Of a DNA stretch of 64,000 nt, positions 18,382-28,387 are shown in pieces; positions within the stretch are counted from its first letter, which is position 1; the number at the start of each line of letters is the position of its first letter. A program made the position numbers and the translations under genes. The stretch is from Photobacterium arenosum (GTDB lineage Bacteria > Pseudomonadota > Gammaproteobacteria > Enterobacterales > Vibrionaceae): positions 62,001 to 126,000 of the forward strand of contig NZ_JACYTP010000005.1 of the NCBI RefSeq assembly GCF_014841115.1, written 5' to 3'. The notes beneath the pieces were generated by a model. That model made no database searches and was not told the DNA's origin. It saw only the letters and a program-made list of their open reading frames with translations.

Positions 18382-19077
18382 TTATTTTTCCAGGCGGAAA
18401 ACCACTTCCACTCTGTCACGGAAAGTAATTTCGGCATCCTGATAGGTGGCCTGAGTTTCCATCGCCGCATCCATTTTCATCCGCCCCATCACCGGACGCG
18501 GCATAGGATCGAAATAGCGGATATTCCACACGCCATCGATGTCGGTATCAAAACCTTGTGCCAGTGACTTGGCCTTACTTTGCGCATCTTTGATGGCGGC
18601 CTGGCGAGCTTGCTCCATGTACTTATCGGCATCGCTGACTTTCAGCTCTATGTTCTGAATCCGGTTGATTCCATCCCCCAGCGCACTGTCCAGGTAGGTA
18701 TTGAGTTGTTCTAAATCACGAACAGTCACAGTCACCTGACGTGAAGCCTGATAACCCACCAGTTCAGGTGGCGCATCGTTGCTGCTGTGATACTGCGGAT
18801 GCAGATAAATATTGGCGCTTTCAATATCCGTACGTTTTACGCCGCTTTTTTGCAAACGCTCCATAAAGGCCGTGACGGCTTTATCCGCGGCCTGTTTCGC
18901 TTCCTGAGCGGTTTTACGATTTTCTTCAACCGCCACTGTAAACACAGCCATGTCCGGTTGAGCAGTTATTTCACCCACACCAATGGTTTCCAGACGGGGA
19001 AAACTGTCTTCTGCCATTGCCAACGGACTGATCAGAGTCGCTCCACTCAAACAAACAGCAAGTAAGGTTTTTTTCAT
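18382..19077 (-). CDS. yggE: SIMPL-domain (YggE-type) periplasmic protein
   Basis: Protein of 231 aa with a signal peptide (cleavage after PLAMA, about residue 22) and one SIMPL/DUF541 domain (PRLETIGVGEITAQPDMAVFTV to the C-terminus). E. coli YggE lowers oxidative stress damage; members form oligomeric periplasmic assemblies. The ATG at 19077 (MKKTLLAVCLSG) is preferred over the in-frame start four codons up because the signal peptide begins there. Convergent with serA; the argP gene lies upstream on the same strand. Confidence 0.9.
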   Translation of the reverse strand: MKKTLLAVCLSGATLISPLAMAEDSFPRLETIGVGEITAQPDMAVFTVAVEENRKTAQEAKQAADKAVTAFMERLQKSGVKRTDIESANIYLHPQYHSSNDAPPELVGYQASRQVTVTVRDLEQLNTYLDSALGDGINRIQNIELKVSDADKYMEQARQAAIKDAQSKAKSLAQGFDTDIDGVWNIRYFDPMPRPVMGRMKMDAAMETQATYQDAEITFRDRVEVVFRLEK

Positions 19078-19230
19078 AACACCATCCAAATCATAACGTT
19101 AGGTTTCAGCTCATTGGCCTTATGCTGTTTTTGACACCGGACAGAGAAAAATTATCCCTGGATCGCAAAAAATTTTGCACATCATTTTATTAAAATGACA
19201 TTTATCAATTCCAGAATACGCTGACTCCCC

Positions 19231-20127
19231 TCACTGGGGCAGACGGTTTCTGGCATGATCAAGCAACTGAGCTGTCACTTCACTAAAGACACCACTTTCC
19301 AGCGCCCAGTGATGCCAGTAAATTCTGCGGGTCAGCATGATACCCGGGGTCAGGTTGACCAACTCGCCGCTTGCCAGTTCTGACTCTATCTGAATTTTAG
19401 GGATCAGGCAGTATGCCGCTCCCTGTAGCGCCAGTTTGACGAAAGCCTCTGAGGAGCGCACCCTGTGGGTCAGCACGCTGCCACGAGGCAGATTAAAATG
19501 CTGCTGGATGAAGACTTCATGCATATCGTCATACTGGTCAAATGCTACAGCAGGGGCGCGCATCAGTGCCTCGCGGGTGACTCCATCAGCAAAATACTTC
19601 GTCTGAAAGTCCGGGCTGGCGACACACAAATAATCCATCCGGCCAAGGTAATCAGACACACAGCCAGGCATTGCCGTGGCCTCCATGCTGATAGCCCCGA
19701 CCACTTCCCCGCTGCGCAACCTGTCGAGGGTTCTGCTTTCATCTTCCAGCATCAGGTTAATTTCGATGCGACGCTGTTTGAGCAGCGGGCTGAGCGCCGG
19801 CAGCAACCAGGTGGCCAGACTGTCAGCATTTGTAGCGATGGACATTTGTAATGGCTGGCTTTGCTCACCAGGGCGGATATCCGGCAGTAACTCCTGCTCC
19901 AGCAGGCGAACACGGCGGTACAGACCCAGCAATTTTTGTCCTGCCGGTGTGGGCCTTGGTGGCTGCTCACGCACCAGCAATGGCTGAGCCATGTGTTTTT
20001 CCAGCTGCTTTATCCGCTGCGAAACCGCAGACTGAGTGATGCATAGCATTTCTGCCGCCCGTTCAAATCCTCGCTGCGACACGACTGCGTCCAACGCCTG
20101 TACCCAGCGATAATCCAGTCCTTCCAT
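19231..20127 (-). CDS. argP: LysR-type regulator ArgP (IciA)
   Basis: Transcription factor of 298 aa responding to arginine and lysine; activates the exporter argO. The N-terminal winged HTH covers about residues 20-45 ([23 protein letters not shown]), followed by the LysR effector domain. Length and N-terminus ([15 protein letters not shown]) match ArgP. It is divergent from argO across a 129-bp gap containing a long palindrome, the expected arrangement for this regulator-exporter pair. Confidence 0.94.
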   Translation of the reverse strand: MEGLDYRWVQALDAVVSQRGFERAAEMLCITQSAVSQRIKQLEKHMAQPLLVREQPPRPTPAGQKLLGLYRRVRLLEQELLPDIRPGEQSQPLQMSIATNADSLATWLLPALSPLLKQRRIEINLMLEDESRTLDRLRSGEVVGAISMEATAMPGCVSDYLGRMDYLCVASPDFQTKYFADGVTREALMRAPAVAFDQYDDMHEVFIQQHFNLPRGSVLTHRVRSSEAFVKLALQGAAYCLIPKIQIESELASGELVNLTPGIMLTRRIYWHHWALESGVFSEVTAQLLDHARNRLPQ

Positions 20128-20141
20128 GCCCACCCTCAATA

Positions 20142-20183
20142 TTAGTAAGTCTAATAAATCATAAAAATTATTAGATTTACTAA
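20142..20183. promoter_or_regulatory. Long palindrome between argP and argO (likely ArgP site)
   Basis: Sixteen-base arms at 20142-20157 (TTAGTAAGTCTAATAA) and 20168-20183 match as inverted repeats with one mismatch; spacer 10 bp. Location in the divergent regulator/exporter gap suggests the ArgP operator that activates argO and may autoregulate argP. Confidence 0.65.
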
Positions 20184-20256
20184 ATCATAGCGAGTGATTT
20201 AAGCTTTAGCCAGATGTAGCCGTCACTTTCACCACAGAATAAGGACAATATCACTC

Positions 20257-20889
20257 ATGAGTCTATGGCCGTTACTGCAAGGCTTTGGCCTTGGCGCCAG
20301 CATGATTATTCCGATTGGCGCTCAAAATGCGTATGTACTCAATCAAGGCATTAAACGTAATCATCATTTAACCACTGCCACTGTATGCTGCCTGCTTGAT
20401 GTGTTGTTCATCAGTCTGGGCGTATTTGGTGGCGGCGCGCTGCTTTCCAGCAACGAAAGCGTGCTGCTGGCTGTGACCTTGGGTGGGATCGCTTTTCTGC
20501 TGTTTTACGGTAGCCTGTCTCTGAAAAGTGCCTTTAGTCAGGCCTCTGAAGAAGAAGCACAAAGACAAACACTGGCTCGCGGCAGACGGGCCGTAGTTGC
20601 TGGCGCGCTGGCTGTTACTGTACTCAATCCGCACCTGTACCTGGATACCGTTGTTATTCTGGGTTCGATTGGCGGGCAGTTTGAGGGCCAGGACCGCATT
20701 GCTTTTGCCATAGGTACGATATTGGCATCATTCGTTTGGTTCTATACCTTGTCGATTGCCGCAGCGAAGATGGCGCCAACCTTGTCCCGGCCCAAAGTCA
20801 AACGTGGCATCGATATTGCCGTTGCCGCCATGATGTTCATTATTGCGGCCCATCTGGCTCAAGGCCTGCTGACACAGTATATTTTCTAA
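20257..20889 (+). CDS. argO: Arginine exporter ArgO (LysE family)
   Basis: Inner-membrane exporter of 210 aa with about six hydrophobic segments. The LysE/ArgO signature PIGAQNAYVLNQGIKRNHH is near the N-terminus, and LNPHLYLDTVVILGS in the middle. Exports L-arginine (and canavanine in E. coli). Divergent from its activator argP; ends at a strong bidirectional terminator facing mscS. Confidence 0.94.
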   Translation: MSLWPLLQGFGLGASMIIPIGAQNAYVLNQGIKRNHHLTTATVCCLLDVLFISLGVFGGGALLSSNESVLLAVTLGGIAFLLFYGSLSLKSAFSQASEEEAQRQTLARGRRAVVAGALAVTVLNPHLYLDTVVILGSIGGQFEGQDRIAFAIGTILASFVWFYTLSIAAAKMAPTLSRPKVKRGIDIAVAAMMFIIAAHLAQGLLTQYIF

Positions 20890-20910
20890 CATCAGCAGGT
20901 ACGTGCCAAA

Positions 20911-20944
20911 AACAACAATGGAGCCAAACGGCTCCATTGTTGTT
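20911..20944. terminator. argO / mscS bidirectional terminator
   Basis: Fifteen-bp perfect stem AACAACAATGGAGCC with its complement around loop AAAC, between convergent genes. Confidence 0.88.
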
Positions 20945-20960
20945 GCAATTTAGCTGAACA

Positions 20961-21845
20961 TTATTCTTCAACTTTGTTGAGGTACACATCCATTTGCGGA
21001 AAGGGAATCTCAATACCTTCTTTATCCAGCTCTTCTTTGATCGCCTGGAGCAAATCAAAATAGACGGCCCAGTAATCGGCGGTTTTCACCCAGGGACGAA
21101 CTACAAAATTCACCGAAGAGTCAGCCAGAGCCACTACACCAATAGTTGGCGCAGGCGTTTTCAGTAAGCGAGGCTCTGCATCCAAAACGCGCTTGAGCAC
21201 TTCTTTGGTTTTCTTCAGATCCGATTTGTACGAAACCCCGATGACATAATCAATACGACGGGTTTCATGCCTGGAGTAGTTGGTGATAGCTCCACCAATC
21301 ACAGCCGCATTAGGGACAACCACCATTTTGTTGTCCGGGGTATTCAGTACGGTCTGAAAAACCTGAATAGATTCGACAGAACCGGCCACCCCGGCCACTT
21401 CAACATAATCGCCTGATTTAAAAGGACGGAAGGCAACAATCAGCACACCGGCAGCGAAGTTGGACAGTGAGCCCTGCAAGGCCAGGCCGATAGCCAGGCC
21501 GGCGGCACCGATGACAGCGACCACAGAGGCTGTTTGCACACCCACTCGGCTTAATGCCGCAATCAGCACTATCACAAACAACAGGTAGCGGACCATTGAC
21601 TGCAGGAATTTGACAACCGCTTCATCCATTTGCTTGCGGCGCAGCATTTTGCCGAAGCCGCTCGCCACCCCTTTCGATACCAGATTACCAATAAACAGAA
21701 TTAATAAGGCAGAAATCAGGTTAACGCCATACTGGATTAACAGCTCCTGATTATCGACAACCCAGTTACCCGCTTGTTTTACACCATCAGCCAGCTCATT
21801 ATTGGCAATGGTATCAACCACTTTATCCGTTACACTCTCAGTCAT
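20961..21845 (-). CDS. mscS: Small-conductance mechanosensitive channel MscS
   Basis: Heptameric channel that opens under membrane tension in hypo-osmotic shock. The 294-aa protein has three transmembrane helices; the pore helix TM3 carries the Gly/Ala-packed motif AAGLAIGLALQGSLSNFAAG, followed by the beta domain (FKSGDYVEVAGVAGSVESI) and the C-terminal alpha/beta domain. Length is close to E. coli MscS (286 aa). It is downstream of fbaA on the same strand but separated by a terminator, so it is probably transcribed alone. Confidence 0.95.
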   Translation of the reverse strand: MTESVTDKVVDTIANNELADGVKQAGNWVVDNQELLIQYGVNLISALLILFIGNLVSKGVASGFGKMLRRKQMDEAVVKFLQSMVRYLLFVIVLIAALSRVGVQTASVVAVIGAAGLAIGLALQGSLSNFAAGVLIVAFRPFKSGDYVEVAGVAGSVESIQVFQTVLNTPDNKMVVVPNAAVIGGAITNYSRHETRRIDYVIGVSYKSDLKKTKEVLKRVLDAEPRLLKTPAPTIGVVALADSSVNFVVRPWVKTADYWAVYFDLLQAIKEELDKEGIEIPFPQMDVYLNKVEE

Positions 21846-22051
21846 AGCGCTCTCTCTACATTGGGGATGATGCGGTAATGCTCAAGTCCCGTGATACATA
21901 ACAAACAGAACGAAATTACCCTAACAATAACCACTTATCTGAACTCAGATAAGTATGATACGACATGCGCAATCATTGCTGTCATAGCGGTCACAAGCAA
22001 GACTTTTTTATGCGGCTTAAGGTAACTTTATTCAGCTCTTGCTATTAAACC

Positions 22052-22082
22052 AAATAAAAAAGCCCGCAAAGCGGGCTTTTTA
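22052..22082 (-). terminator. fbaA terminator
   Basis: AGCCCGC-AAA-GCGGGCT hairpin flanked by A- and T-runs, 27 bp after the fbaA stop; on the minus strand it ends in TTTTTTATTTG. Confidence 0.9.
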
Positions 22083-22108
22083 CAATCTAATCTGTTCAGA
22101 GTGACAAA

Positions 22109-23185
22109 TTACAGCACGTCTACTGCATTCAGATCAGAGAAAGCTTGTTCCAGGCGCTTAACCATAGAATCCTGACCTTTACGCAGCCATACGCGTGGAT
22201 CATAGTATTTCTTGTTAGGCGCATCTTCACCGGTTGGGTTACCGATCTGGCCCTGCAGGTAAGCTTCGTTTTCCAGGTAGTACTCACGGATACCGTTCCA
22301 GGTTGCCCACTGAGTATCAGTATCGATGTTCATTTTGATCACACCGTAGCCGATAGATTCGCGGATTTCTTCCAGAGAAGAACCTGAACCACCGTGGAAT
22401 ACAAAGTTCAGCGCATTAGACTCAATACCGAACTTCTCAGAACAATACGCTTGAGAATCACGCAGGATGGTTGGCGTAAGAACCACGTTTCCTGGCTTAT
22501 AAACACCGTGTACGTTACCAAATGACGCTGCGATAGTGAAACGCGGGCTGATAGCATTCAGTTTCTCATAAGCGTACGCAACATCTTCTGGCTGAGTGTA
22601 CAGAGAAGATTGGTCCAGGTGAGAGTTATCTACACCGTCTTCTTCACCACCGGTACAACCCAGTTCAATTTCCAGCGTCATGTTCATCTTGCTCATTCGC
22701 TCAAGGTACTTGGCACAGATTTCGATGTTTTCTTCCAAAGACTCTTCAGACAGGTCAATCATGTGCGAAGAGAACAGAGGTTTGCCTGTTTCCGCAAAGT
22801 GCTTTTCACCGGCGTCCAGCAGACCATCGATCCATGGCAGCAGTTTTTTCGCCGCATGGTCAGTGTGCAGGATCACTGGCACACCGTAAGTTTCAGCCAC
22901 GGCGTGAACATATTTTGCACCCGCAATCGCACCCAGGATCGGGCCGTTCTGACCTTCCAGCTTCAGGCCTTTACCTGCAAAGAAACCTGCACCGCCGTTT
23001 GAGAACTGAACAACAACAGGGGCTTTCACTTTCGCGGCAGCTTCAAGCACTGCGTTGATAGAGTCCGTGTTAACTACGTTAACCGCTGGCAGAGCAAATT
23101 GGTTTTCTTTTGCTACTGCAAATACTTTCTGTACGTCGTCGCCAGAAATCACACCAGGTTTTACGAAGTCGAAGATCTTAGACAT
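22109..23185 (-). CDS. fbaA: Fructose-bisphosphate aldolase, class II
   Basis: Zinc-dependent glycolytic and gluconeogenic aldolase, 358 aa. Zinc and substrate residues are visible in ILHTDHAAKK, the DLSEE segment, ELGCTGGEEDGVD, NVHGVY and the phosphate-binding FHGGSGSS loop. Length equals E. coli FbaA (359 aa). Third gene of epd-pgk-fbaA; the 138-bp gap after pgk leaves room for an additional promoter. Confidence 0.97.
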   Translation of the reverse strand: MSKIFDFVKPGVISGDDVQKVFAVAKENQFALPAVNVVNTDSINAVLEAAAKVKAPVVVQFSNGGAGFFAGKGLKLEGQNGPILGAIAGAKYVHAVAETYGVPVILHTDHAAKKLLPWIDGLLDAGEKHFAETGKPLFSSHMIDLSEESLEENIEICAKYLERMSKMNMTLEIELGCTGGEEDGVDNSHLDQSSLYTQPEDVAYAYEKLNAISPRFTIAASFGNVHGVYKPGNVVLTPTILRDSQAYCSEKFGIESNALNFVFHGGSGSSLEEIRESIGYGVIKMNIDTDTQWATWNGIREYYLENEAYLQGQIGNPTGEDAPNKKYYDPRVWLRKGQDSMVKRLEQAFSDLNAVDVL

Positions 23186-23323
23186 AACAATAGTCCTATT
23201 AGCTTTTAGCTTTGTTGTCTGGGTTTAAAGATAAACTCATTGCTAATGTGTGCGGCCAAACGGTTAATGTTCACACCACACACAGCATATTCCAGGCGCC
23301 GAGCAAGCCCAGCGCCGCTGTTA

Positions 23324-24487
23324 TCAGGCTTTCGCTCGTTCTTCCAGCATAGCAACTGCCGGCAGTTTTTTGCCTTCTACAAACTCCAGGAACGCACCGC
23401 CACCGGTTGAGATGTAAGACACTTTATCTTTGATACCGTACTTATCAATGGCTGCCAGCGTATCGCCGCCACCGGCAATAGAGAAACCTTCAGAATCGGC
23501 AATCGCTTGCGCTACGACTTCAGTACCTTTACCAAATTGCTCAATCTCGAACACGCCGACCGGGCCGTTCCACAAAATAGTTTTGGCTTCTTTGATAATG
23601 CGAGCCAGCTCAGCAGCAGAATCCGGACCGATATCCAGCACCATGTCGTCTTCTGCAATATCAGAAGCAGACTTAATGGTGGCTTCAGCCGTGTCAGAGA
23701 ATTCTTTGGCGCAGACTACGTCAGTCGCAACCGGCACATTAGTTTGCTCCATCAGCGCTTTCGCTGTGTCAAGCAGTTCGGCTTCGTACAGAGATTTACC
23801 GACGCCATGACCTTCAGCCGCAATAAAGGTGTTTGCGATACCGCCACCCACCACAACCTGATCGGCAATCTTCGCCAGTGACTCCAGCACGGTCAGTTTG
23901 GTCGACACCTTAGATCCGCCAACAATCGCCACCATAGGACGAGCCGGATTACCCAGCGCCTTACCCAGAGCGTCCAGTTCCGCAGCCAGCAGCGGGCCTG
24001 CACAAGCCACAGGGGCAAACATGCCCACACCGTGAGTAGATGCCTGGGCACGGTGCGCCGTACCGAATGCATCCATCACAAACACGTCACACAGTGCCGC
24101 GTATTGCTTGGACAGTGCTTCGTCATTCTTCTTCTCGCCCACGTTAAAGCGAACGTTTTCCAGTACTACCAGCTCGCCTGCATTCAGATCCAGACCATTC
24201 AGGTAATCTTTCGCCAGCGTCACATCACAGTCGAGCGCGTCTTGCAGATAGTTCACTACAGGCTGCAGAGAGAACTCGTCAGCGTATTCACCTTCGGTCG
24301 GGCGACCCAGGTGAGAGGTAACCATTACCTTTGCGCCTGCTGCCAGGCATTGCTTGATCGTAGGCAGAGATGCCAGGATACGTGCATCAGAAGTTACTTT
24401 ACCTGCTTTTACTGGCACGTTCAGATCGGCACGGATCAGCACGCGTTTACCGGCCAGATCCAGCTCAGTCATCTTGATTACAGACAT
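23324..24487 (-). CDS. pgk: Phosphoglycerate kinase
   Basis: Glycolytic kinase (1,3-bisphosphoglycerate plus ADP to 3-phosphoglycerate plus ATP), 387 aa. Seen: the N-terminal substrate motif [29 protein letters not shown], and the nucleotide-binding [13 protein letters not shown] and [10 protein letters not shown] near the C-terminus. The ATG at 24487 has GAGAGGA upstream; the five-codon extension is unlikely. It starts 44 bp after epd and is probably co-transcribed with it. Confidence 0.97.
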   Translation of the reverse strand: MSVIKMTELDLAGKRVLIRADLNVPVKAGKVTSDARILASLPTIKQCLAAGAKVMVTSHLGRPTEGEYADEFSLQPVVNYLQDALDCDVTLAKDYLNGLDLNAGELVVLENVRFNVGEKKNDEALSKQYAALCDVFVMDAFGTAHRAQASTHGVGMFAPVACAGPLLAAELDALGKALGNPARPMVAIVGGSKVSTKLTVLESLAKIADQVVVGGGIANTFIAAEGHGVGKSLYEAELLDTAKALMEQTNVPVATDVVCAKEFSDTAEATIKSASDIAEDDMVLDIGPDSAAELARIIKEAKTILWNGPVGVFEIEQFGKGTEVVAQAIADSEGFSIAGGGDTLAAIDKYGIKDKVSYISTGGGAFLEFVEGKKLPAVAMLEERAKA

Positions 24488-24531
24488 GGTTTGTCCTCTC
24501 AATAGTCTTACTGTGTAAATGATAAATATGT

Positions 24532-25608
24532 TCAGCCCTGCGATTTTGCCTGGCTGGGAAATTCAGAAACGTCTTTCAGCTGACCACTGACCTGATGCAT
24601 CACCAGTGCTGTATCCAGCATTCGGTTTGCAAATCCCCATTCGTTGTCGCACCAAATCAGCAATTTCAGCAGATGCTGATTGCTGACACGCGTCTGGGTG
24701 CCATCAACAATGGCGCTGTGGGGGTCATGATTGAAGTCAACAGAAACAAGTGGCGCTGTGGTGTAATCGACAATATCCGTCAATGTACACCTGGCAGCCT
24801 CGGCCAGGGCTTGATTTACATCATTAACCGAGACATTAGTCTTCACCGTAACGCTCAGATCCATCGCGGTGACGTTAATTGTAGGAACCCTGACTGAAAT
24901 AGCCTCAAATTTATCCGCAAATTTAGGGAAAATACGGCCTATACCTAAGTGTAATTTTGTGTCTACCGGAATGATCGACTGGCTCGCGGCGCGTGTCCGG
25001 CGCAGGTCAGTATGGTAGGCATCGATCACCTGCTGGTCATTCATGGCTGAATGAATCGTTGTGATAGTGCCGGATTCAATGCCGAAAGCTTCATCAAGCA
25101 CTTTAATCACAGGAACAATGCAGTTGGTGGTACAGGAACCGTTGGAAACAATGCGATCTTGAGGTGACAGGCTGTCTTGGTTAACACCGAAGATGATGGT
25201 GTTATCTATGTCGTTAGCTGCAGGATGGGAAAACAGGACTTTCTTGGCACCGGCCTGAATATGGGCTTCACCGTCGGCTCTTGAGCCGTACACCCCGGTA
25301 CAGTCCAGAACGATATCCACTTCCAGATCCCGCCACGGGAGCAACTGGATATCATTGAGATGAAGAATACGAATCGCGTCTTCACTCTGACCATCGGCAA
25401 TGAACAGATGTTCCTGATCATGGCTGACCTTGCGACCAAAGCGACCATGACTGGAATCATACTGAAGCAGATGTGCCATAGCTTCAGGCTGAGCCAGTTC
25501 ATTCACTGCCACGACTTTTATCTGGTGGTGTTTGCCGCTTTCATACAAGGCCCGCAGTACACTGCGGCCGATACGGCCAAATCCATTAATTGCGACTCGT
25601 AATATCAT
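24532..25608 (-). CDS. epd: D-erythrose-4-phosphate dehydrogenase
   Basis: GAPDH-family enzyme of the DXP-dependent pyridoxal phosphate route, 358 aa. NAD motif [16 protein letters not shown] at the N-terminus; the catalytic cysteine lies in SNGSCTTNC. It is assigned to Epd rather than GAPDH by its place in front of pgk, the [25 protein letters not shown] sequence (quoted in part) and [13 protein letters not shown]. The ATG at 25608 fits the family start. A CRP-type site lies 66-81 bp upstream, in agreement with CRP control of epd in E. coli. Confidence 0.93.
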   Translation of the reverse strand: MILRVAINGFGRIGRSVLRALYESGKHHQIKVVAVNELAQPEAMAHLLQYDSSHGRFGRKVSHDQEHLFIADGQSEDAIRILHLNDIQLLPWRDLEVDIVLDCTGVYGSRADGEAHIQAGAKKVLFSHPAANDIDNTIIFGVNQDSLSPQDRIVSNGSCTTNCIVPVIKVLDEAFGIESGTITTIHSAMNDQQVIDAYHTDLRRTRAASQSIIPVDTKLHLGIGRIFPKFADKFEAISVRVPTINVTAMDLSVTVKTNVSVNDVNQALAEAARCTLTDIVDYTTAPLVSVDFNHDPHSAIVDGTQTRVSNQHLLKLLIWCDNEWGFANRMLDTALVMHQVSGQLKDVSEFPSQAKSQG

Positions 25609-25673
25609 ATCCGTGCTACGTAAGTGAAAAGCCGCTCTAGTGTATACCAAGCGTTAACGAGATTCATCCTAAT

Positions 25674-25689
25674 TGTGACCCGCCTCACT
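25674..25689. promoter_or_regulatory. CRP-like site upstream of epd
   Basis: TGTGA-N6-TCACT, nine of ten consensus positions, about 66 bp upstream of the epd ATG. CRP control of epd-pgk is known in E. coli; here it is inferred. Confidence 0.5.
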
Positions 25690-26107
25690 CCCCAGAACGA
25701 TTGTCTGCAAGCGTAGCGCAAAGCCAGTAAATACGCCCGCTGTAACTACATCCTTCCTTATAACAGATATATAAATAGTGCTTTATCGGAATAAATAAAG
25801 CTCCCGTCTGGTGTATTTTTTTCATTGTTCGAAATAATTTTTCTGCAACCTATCAATAACAATTGGTCCGAGCAGTAAATCACCGACGTTCAATCAGGCA
25901 ATCGTGGTTTTGATCGCAATACGCGCCGATCCATCAAGAGGCCAGAACGCATTTCGCAAAGAGAAGAAGGGGCTGTCAACTCACAAAGAAGGTAAATAGT
26001 CTGATTTTTTAGTTAAAACCAATATTATTAACTATTAAGATTACAAACCACATGATGAAGATAATCGTTTGGCTGAAAATTATCTTATTTCCACACATAT
26101 CTAGTTG

Positions 26108-26135
26108 TTGATTTTGATCCCATACAAGTTATTAT
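26108..26135 (+). promoter_or_regulatory. Candidate sigma-70 promoter of metK
   Basis: TTGATT (26108-26113), 16-bp spacer, TATTAT (26130-26135), about 113 bp before the metK start; adjacent to MetJ-type boxes. Confidence 0.5.
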
Positions 26136-26151
26136 AGCCGTCTAGACGGAG
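26136..26151. promoter_or_regulatory. Candidate MetJ operator (two met boxes)
   Basis: Adjacent octamers AGCCGTCT and AGACGGAG form a palindrome CCGTCTAGACGG; the consensus met box is AGACGTCT (7/8 and 5/8 matches). The position directly after the -10 box fits SAM-MetJ repression of metK. Confidence 0.55.
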
Positions 26152-26247
26152 GTAGCTCTATACATACAGACTGATGATTAATCACTCAGACTGCTGAAAA
26201 TCACACCTCCAATCACCTTTAAAGTTTTTCTAATAGTGAGAATACTC

Positions 26248-27402
26248 ATGGCGAAACACCTGTTTACTTCTGAGTCGGTATCGGAAGGCCATCCAGATAA
26301 AATTGCAGACCAGATCTCAGATGCAGTCCTGGATGCGATCTTAGAACAAGACCCGAAAGCACGTGTTGCGTGTGAGACTTACGTAAAAACCGGCATGGTC
26401 ATGGTCGGTGGTGAAATCACTACCACAGCCTGGGTTGATATCGAAGAGCTGACCCGTCAGACGGTGCGTGAAATTGGTTACGTCCATTCAGACATGGGCT
26501 TTGATGCCAACTCTTGTGCCGTACTGAGCGCAATTGGTAAGCAGTCTCCTGATATTAACCAGGGTGTTGACCGCAGCGACCCGAAAGATCTGGGTGCAGG
26601 CGATCAGGGGATTATGTTCGGTTACGCCACCAACGAAACTGAAGTGCTGATGCCGGCCCCTGTCACTTATGCTCACCGTCTGGTTGAGCGTCAGGCTAAA
26701 GTCCGTAAAAACGGTACGCTGCCATGGCTGCGCCCGGATGCCAAAAGCCAGGTCACCTTTGCTTATGACCAGGGCAAAATCGTGGGTATCGATGCCATTG
26801 TTCTGTCGACTCAGCACTGTGACAGCATTGAACTTCCTGTGCTGCAAGAAGCTGTGATGGAAGAAATCATCAAACCGGTTCTGCCGGCAGAGTGGTTGAA
26901 CAAAGACACCAAGTACTTCATCAACCCAACCGGCCGCTTTGTGATCGGGGGTCCAATGGGCGACTGTGGTCTGACTGGCCGTAAAATTATCGTCGATACC
27001 TACGGCGGTGCAGCACGTCACGGCGGTGGTGCCTTCTCTGGTAAAGATCCATCAAAAGTGGATCGCAGTGCGGCCTATGCCGCCCGTTATGTGGCAAAGA
27101 ACATAGTCGCAGCTGGCCTGGCAGACCGTTGTGAAATCCAGCTGTCGTACGCTATCGGTATTGCCGATCCAACATCCATCATGGTGGAAACTTTTGGTAC
27201 AGAGAAGGTCTCTCACGACCTGATCGTTGAAGCCGTTCGTCACCACTTCGACCTGCGCCCATACGGCCTGATCGAAATGTTGGATCTGCTGCAGCCTATC
27301 TACAAGAAAACAGCGGCATACGGTCACTTTGGTCGCGAAGAATTCCCTTGGGAAAAAACCGACAAAGCAGAGCTGCTGCGCGATTACGCCAACATCAAGT
27401 AA
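26248..27402 (+). CDS. metK: S-adenosylmethionine synthetase
   Basis: Makes SAM from methionine and ATP; 384 aa, the E. coli length. Motifs: [13 protein letters not shown] at the N-terminus, the methionine/ATP loop [12 protein letters not shown], and the glycine-rich P-loop-like [18 protein letters not shown]. The ATG at 26248 ([14 protein letters not shown]) is the conserved start; the in-frame GTG four codons up is not. It is probably MetJ-repressed through the boxes at 26136-26151 and ends at a strong terminator. Confidence 0.97.
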   Translation: MAKHLFTSESVSEGHPDKIADQISDAVLDAILEQDPKARVACETYVKTGMVMVGGEITTTAWVDIEELTRQTVREIGYVHSDMGFDANSCAVLSAIGKQSPDINQGVDRSDPKDLGAGDQGIMFGYATNETEVLMPAPVTYAHRLVERQAKVRKNGTLPWLRPDAKSQVTFAYDQGKIVGIDAIVLSTQHCDSIELPVLQEAVMEEIIKPVLPAEWLNKDTKYFINPTGRFVIGGPMGDCGLTGRKIIVDTYGGAARHGGGAFSGKDPSKVDRSAAYAARYVAKNIVAAGLADRCEIQLSYAIGIADPTSIMVETFGTEKVSHDLIVEAVRHHFDLRPYGLIEMLDLLQPIYKKTAAYGHFGREEFPWEKTDKAELLRDYANIK

Positions 27403-27434
27403 TCGAATCTGCAAGGCTGTGATTCTTACTCGTG

Positions 27435-27460
27435 AAAAAGGAAGCTTCGGCTTCCTTTTT
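27435..27460 (+). terminator. metK terminator
   Basis: Stem AAAAAGGAAGC / GCTTCCTTTTT with a TTCG tetraloop, 33 bp after the stop. Confidence 0.92.
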
Positions 27461-27490
27461 CATTGCTTTTCTTTCTCACCGCCCCGCTCC

Positions 27491-27550
27491 CCTGTACAGC
27501 TCTTTCAGCTTTTGACCACCTATGATCTAAAAGCAGACCAAGCTGCTCAC
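27491..27550. repeat. Dyad repeat copy A
   Basis: Begins CCTGTACAGC and contains GCTTTTGACCA-CCTA-TGATCTAAAAGC as an imperfect inverted repeat around loop CCTA. It is related over nearly its whole length to the copy at 27646-27704. Confidence 0.55.
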
Positions 27551-27645
27551 CTCTCTCGTAAAAACAGATAACAATATAAAAATAAACATATTTTAGTGTT
27601 ATTTACTTCCCATGATCCAATCGCCCGAAAAGCTGATCATCTGTA

Positions 27646-27704
27646 CCTGTACAGCTTCCGGAGGTTTTGAACACCTATGTTCTAAAAACTGTCACTGCTG
27701 TACA
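27646..27704. repeat. Dyad repeat copy B
   Basis: Outer arms TGTACAGC / GCTGTACA and inner arms TTTTGAACA / TGTTCTAAAA around CCTA. Shares CCTGTACAGCT, TTTTGA, CACCTATG and TCTAAAA with copy A, 155 bp apart. Confidence 0.55.
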
Positions 27705-27787
27705 AAACGCATTTCAGGCCATCGATGGTAGAAAATCAGCGCCAGACCTTACATACTGACCCCCTTGTTTGTTCACCTTTCAGCATC

Positions 27788-28285
27788 ATGGACTCACTAC
27801 AGCAAGCCATTATTGAACGTACCCTCTCCTGCCTTCGCCGGGCTGAAAACAAGCTTGGCAAACAGTTTCCTGATCCGGCAATCCGCTTTACCCAGCGCGG
27901 TAAAATTGCTGGCAGTGCCCGGATGCAAAGCTGGGAGATCCGCTATAACCCGGTATTACTGGCAGAAAACCCGCACGCTTTTCTGGCCGAAGTGGTTCCC
28001 CATGAACTCGCCCATCTGCTCACTTTTGCCTGTCACGGCAAAGTGCGTCCACATGGCCCTGAATGGCAAAAAATGATGACTGAGGTGTTCAATGTGCCAG
28101 CGCGCACCACCCACAGCTTCGATATCTCTTCTGTAAGCGGGCGTACTTTCCCCTACCGCTGCCAGTGCCGGGAGCATCAGATCACTGTCAGGCGGCATAA
28201 TAAGATTCTGCGTCAGCAAGCCATCTATCACTGCATGCAATGCCACCAGCCTTTGATGCCTGTTACTGGAAATGCGTCGCAGTGA
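27788..28285 (+). CDS. sprT: SprT family zinc metalloprotease-like protein
   Basis: SprT-like protein of 165 aa with an N-terminal helical region, the metalloprotease motif HELAH at residues 72-76 followed by a third histidine (HGPEW), and a C-terminal zinc-ribbon-like cysteine pattern (YRCQCREHQ and YHCMQC). The start at 27788 (MDSLQQAIIERT) gives the exact E. coli length of 165; an ATG at 27725 would add 21 unconserved residues. Neither start has a strong ribosome site. The biochemical role of bacterial SprT is not firmly established. Confidence 0.9.
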   Translation: MDSLQQAIIERTLSCLRRAENKLGKQFPDPAIRFTQRGKIAGSARMQSWEIRYNPVLLAENPHAFLAEVVPHELAHLLTFACHGKVRPHGPEWQKMMTEVFNVPARTTHSFDISSVSGRTFPYRCQCREHQITVRRHNKILRQQAIYHCMQCHQPLMPVTGNASQ

Positions 28286-28387
28286 AATTGAAAATTTGAT
28301 TTTTTACACACAGATAACGTGAAACACTTCTAAAAAATTCCGGTACTGATAACATCATCATCCATACATTCAGTCACCGGAAATCCC

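Larger units (their letters stand above)
25609..26247. other. 639-bp divergent region epd / metK
   Basis: Gene-free. It contains a CRP-like site for epd at 25674-25689 and, on the metK side, a sigma-70-like promoter with overlapping MetJ boxes (26108-26151). The middle (25740-26060) is AT-rich, with no ORF or hairpin I can support. Confidence 0.6.
27403..27787. other. 385-bp region metK to sprT
   Basis: Holds the metK terminator (27435-27460) and two related dyad-symmetric repeats (27491-27550 and 27646-27704). No gene other than a possible 21-codon N-terminal extension of sprT starting at 27725. Confidence 0.6.
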
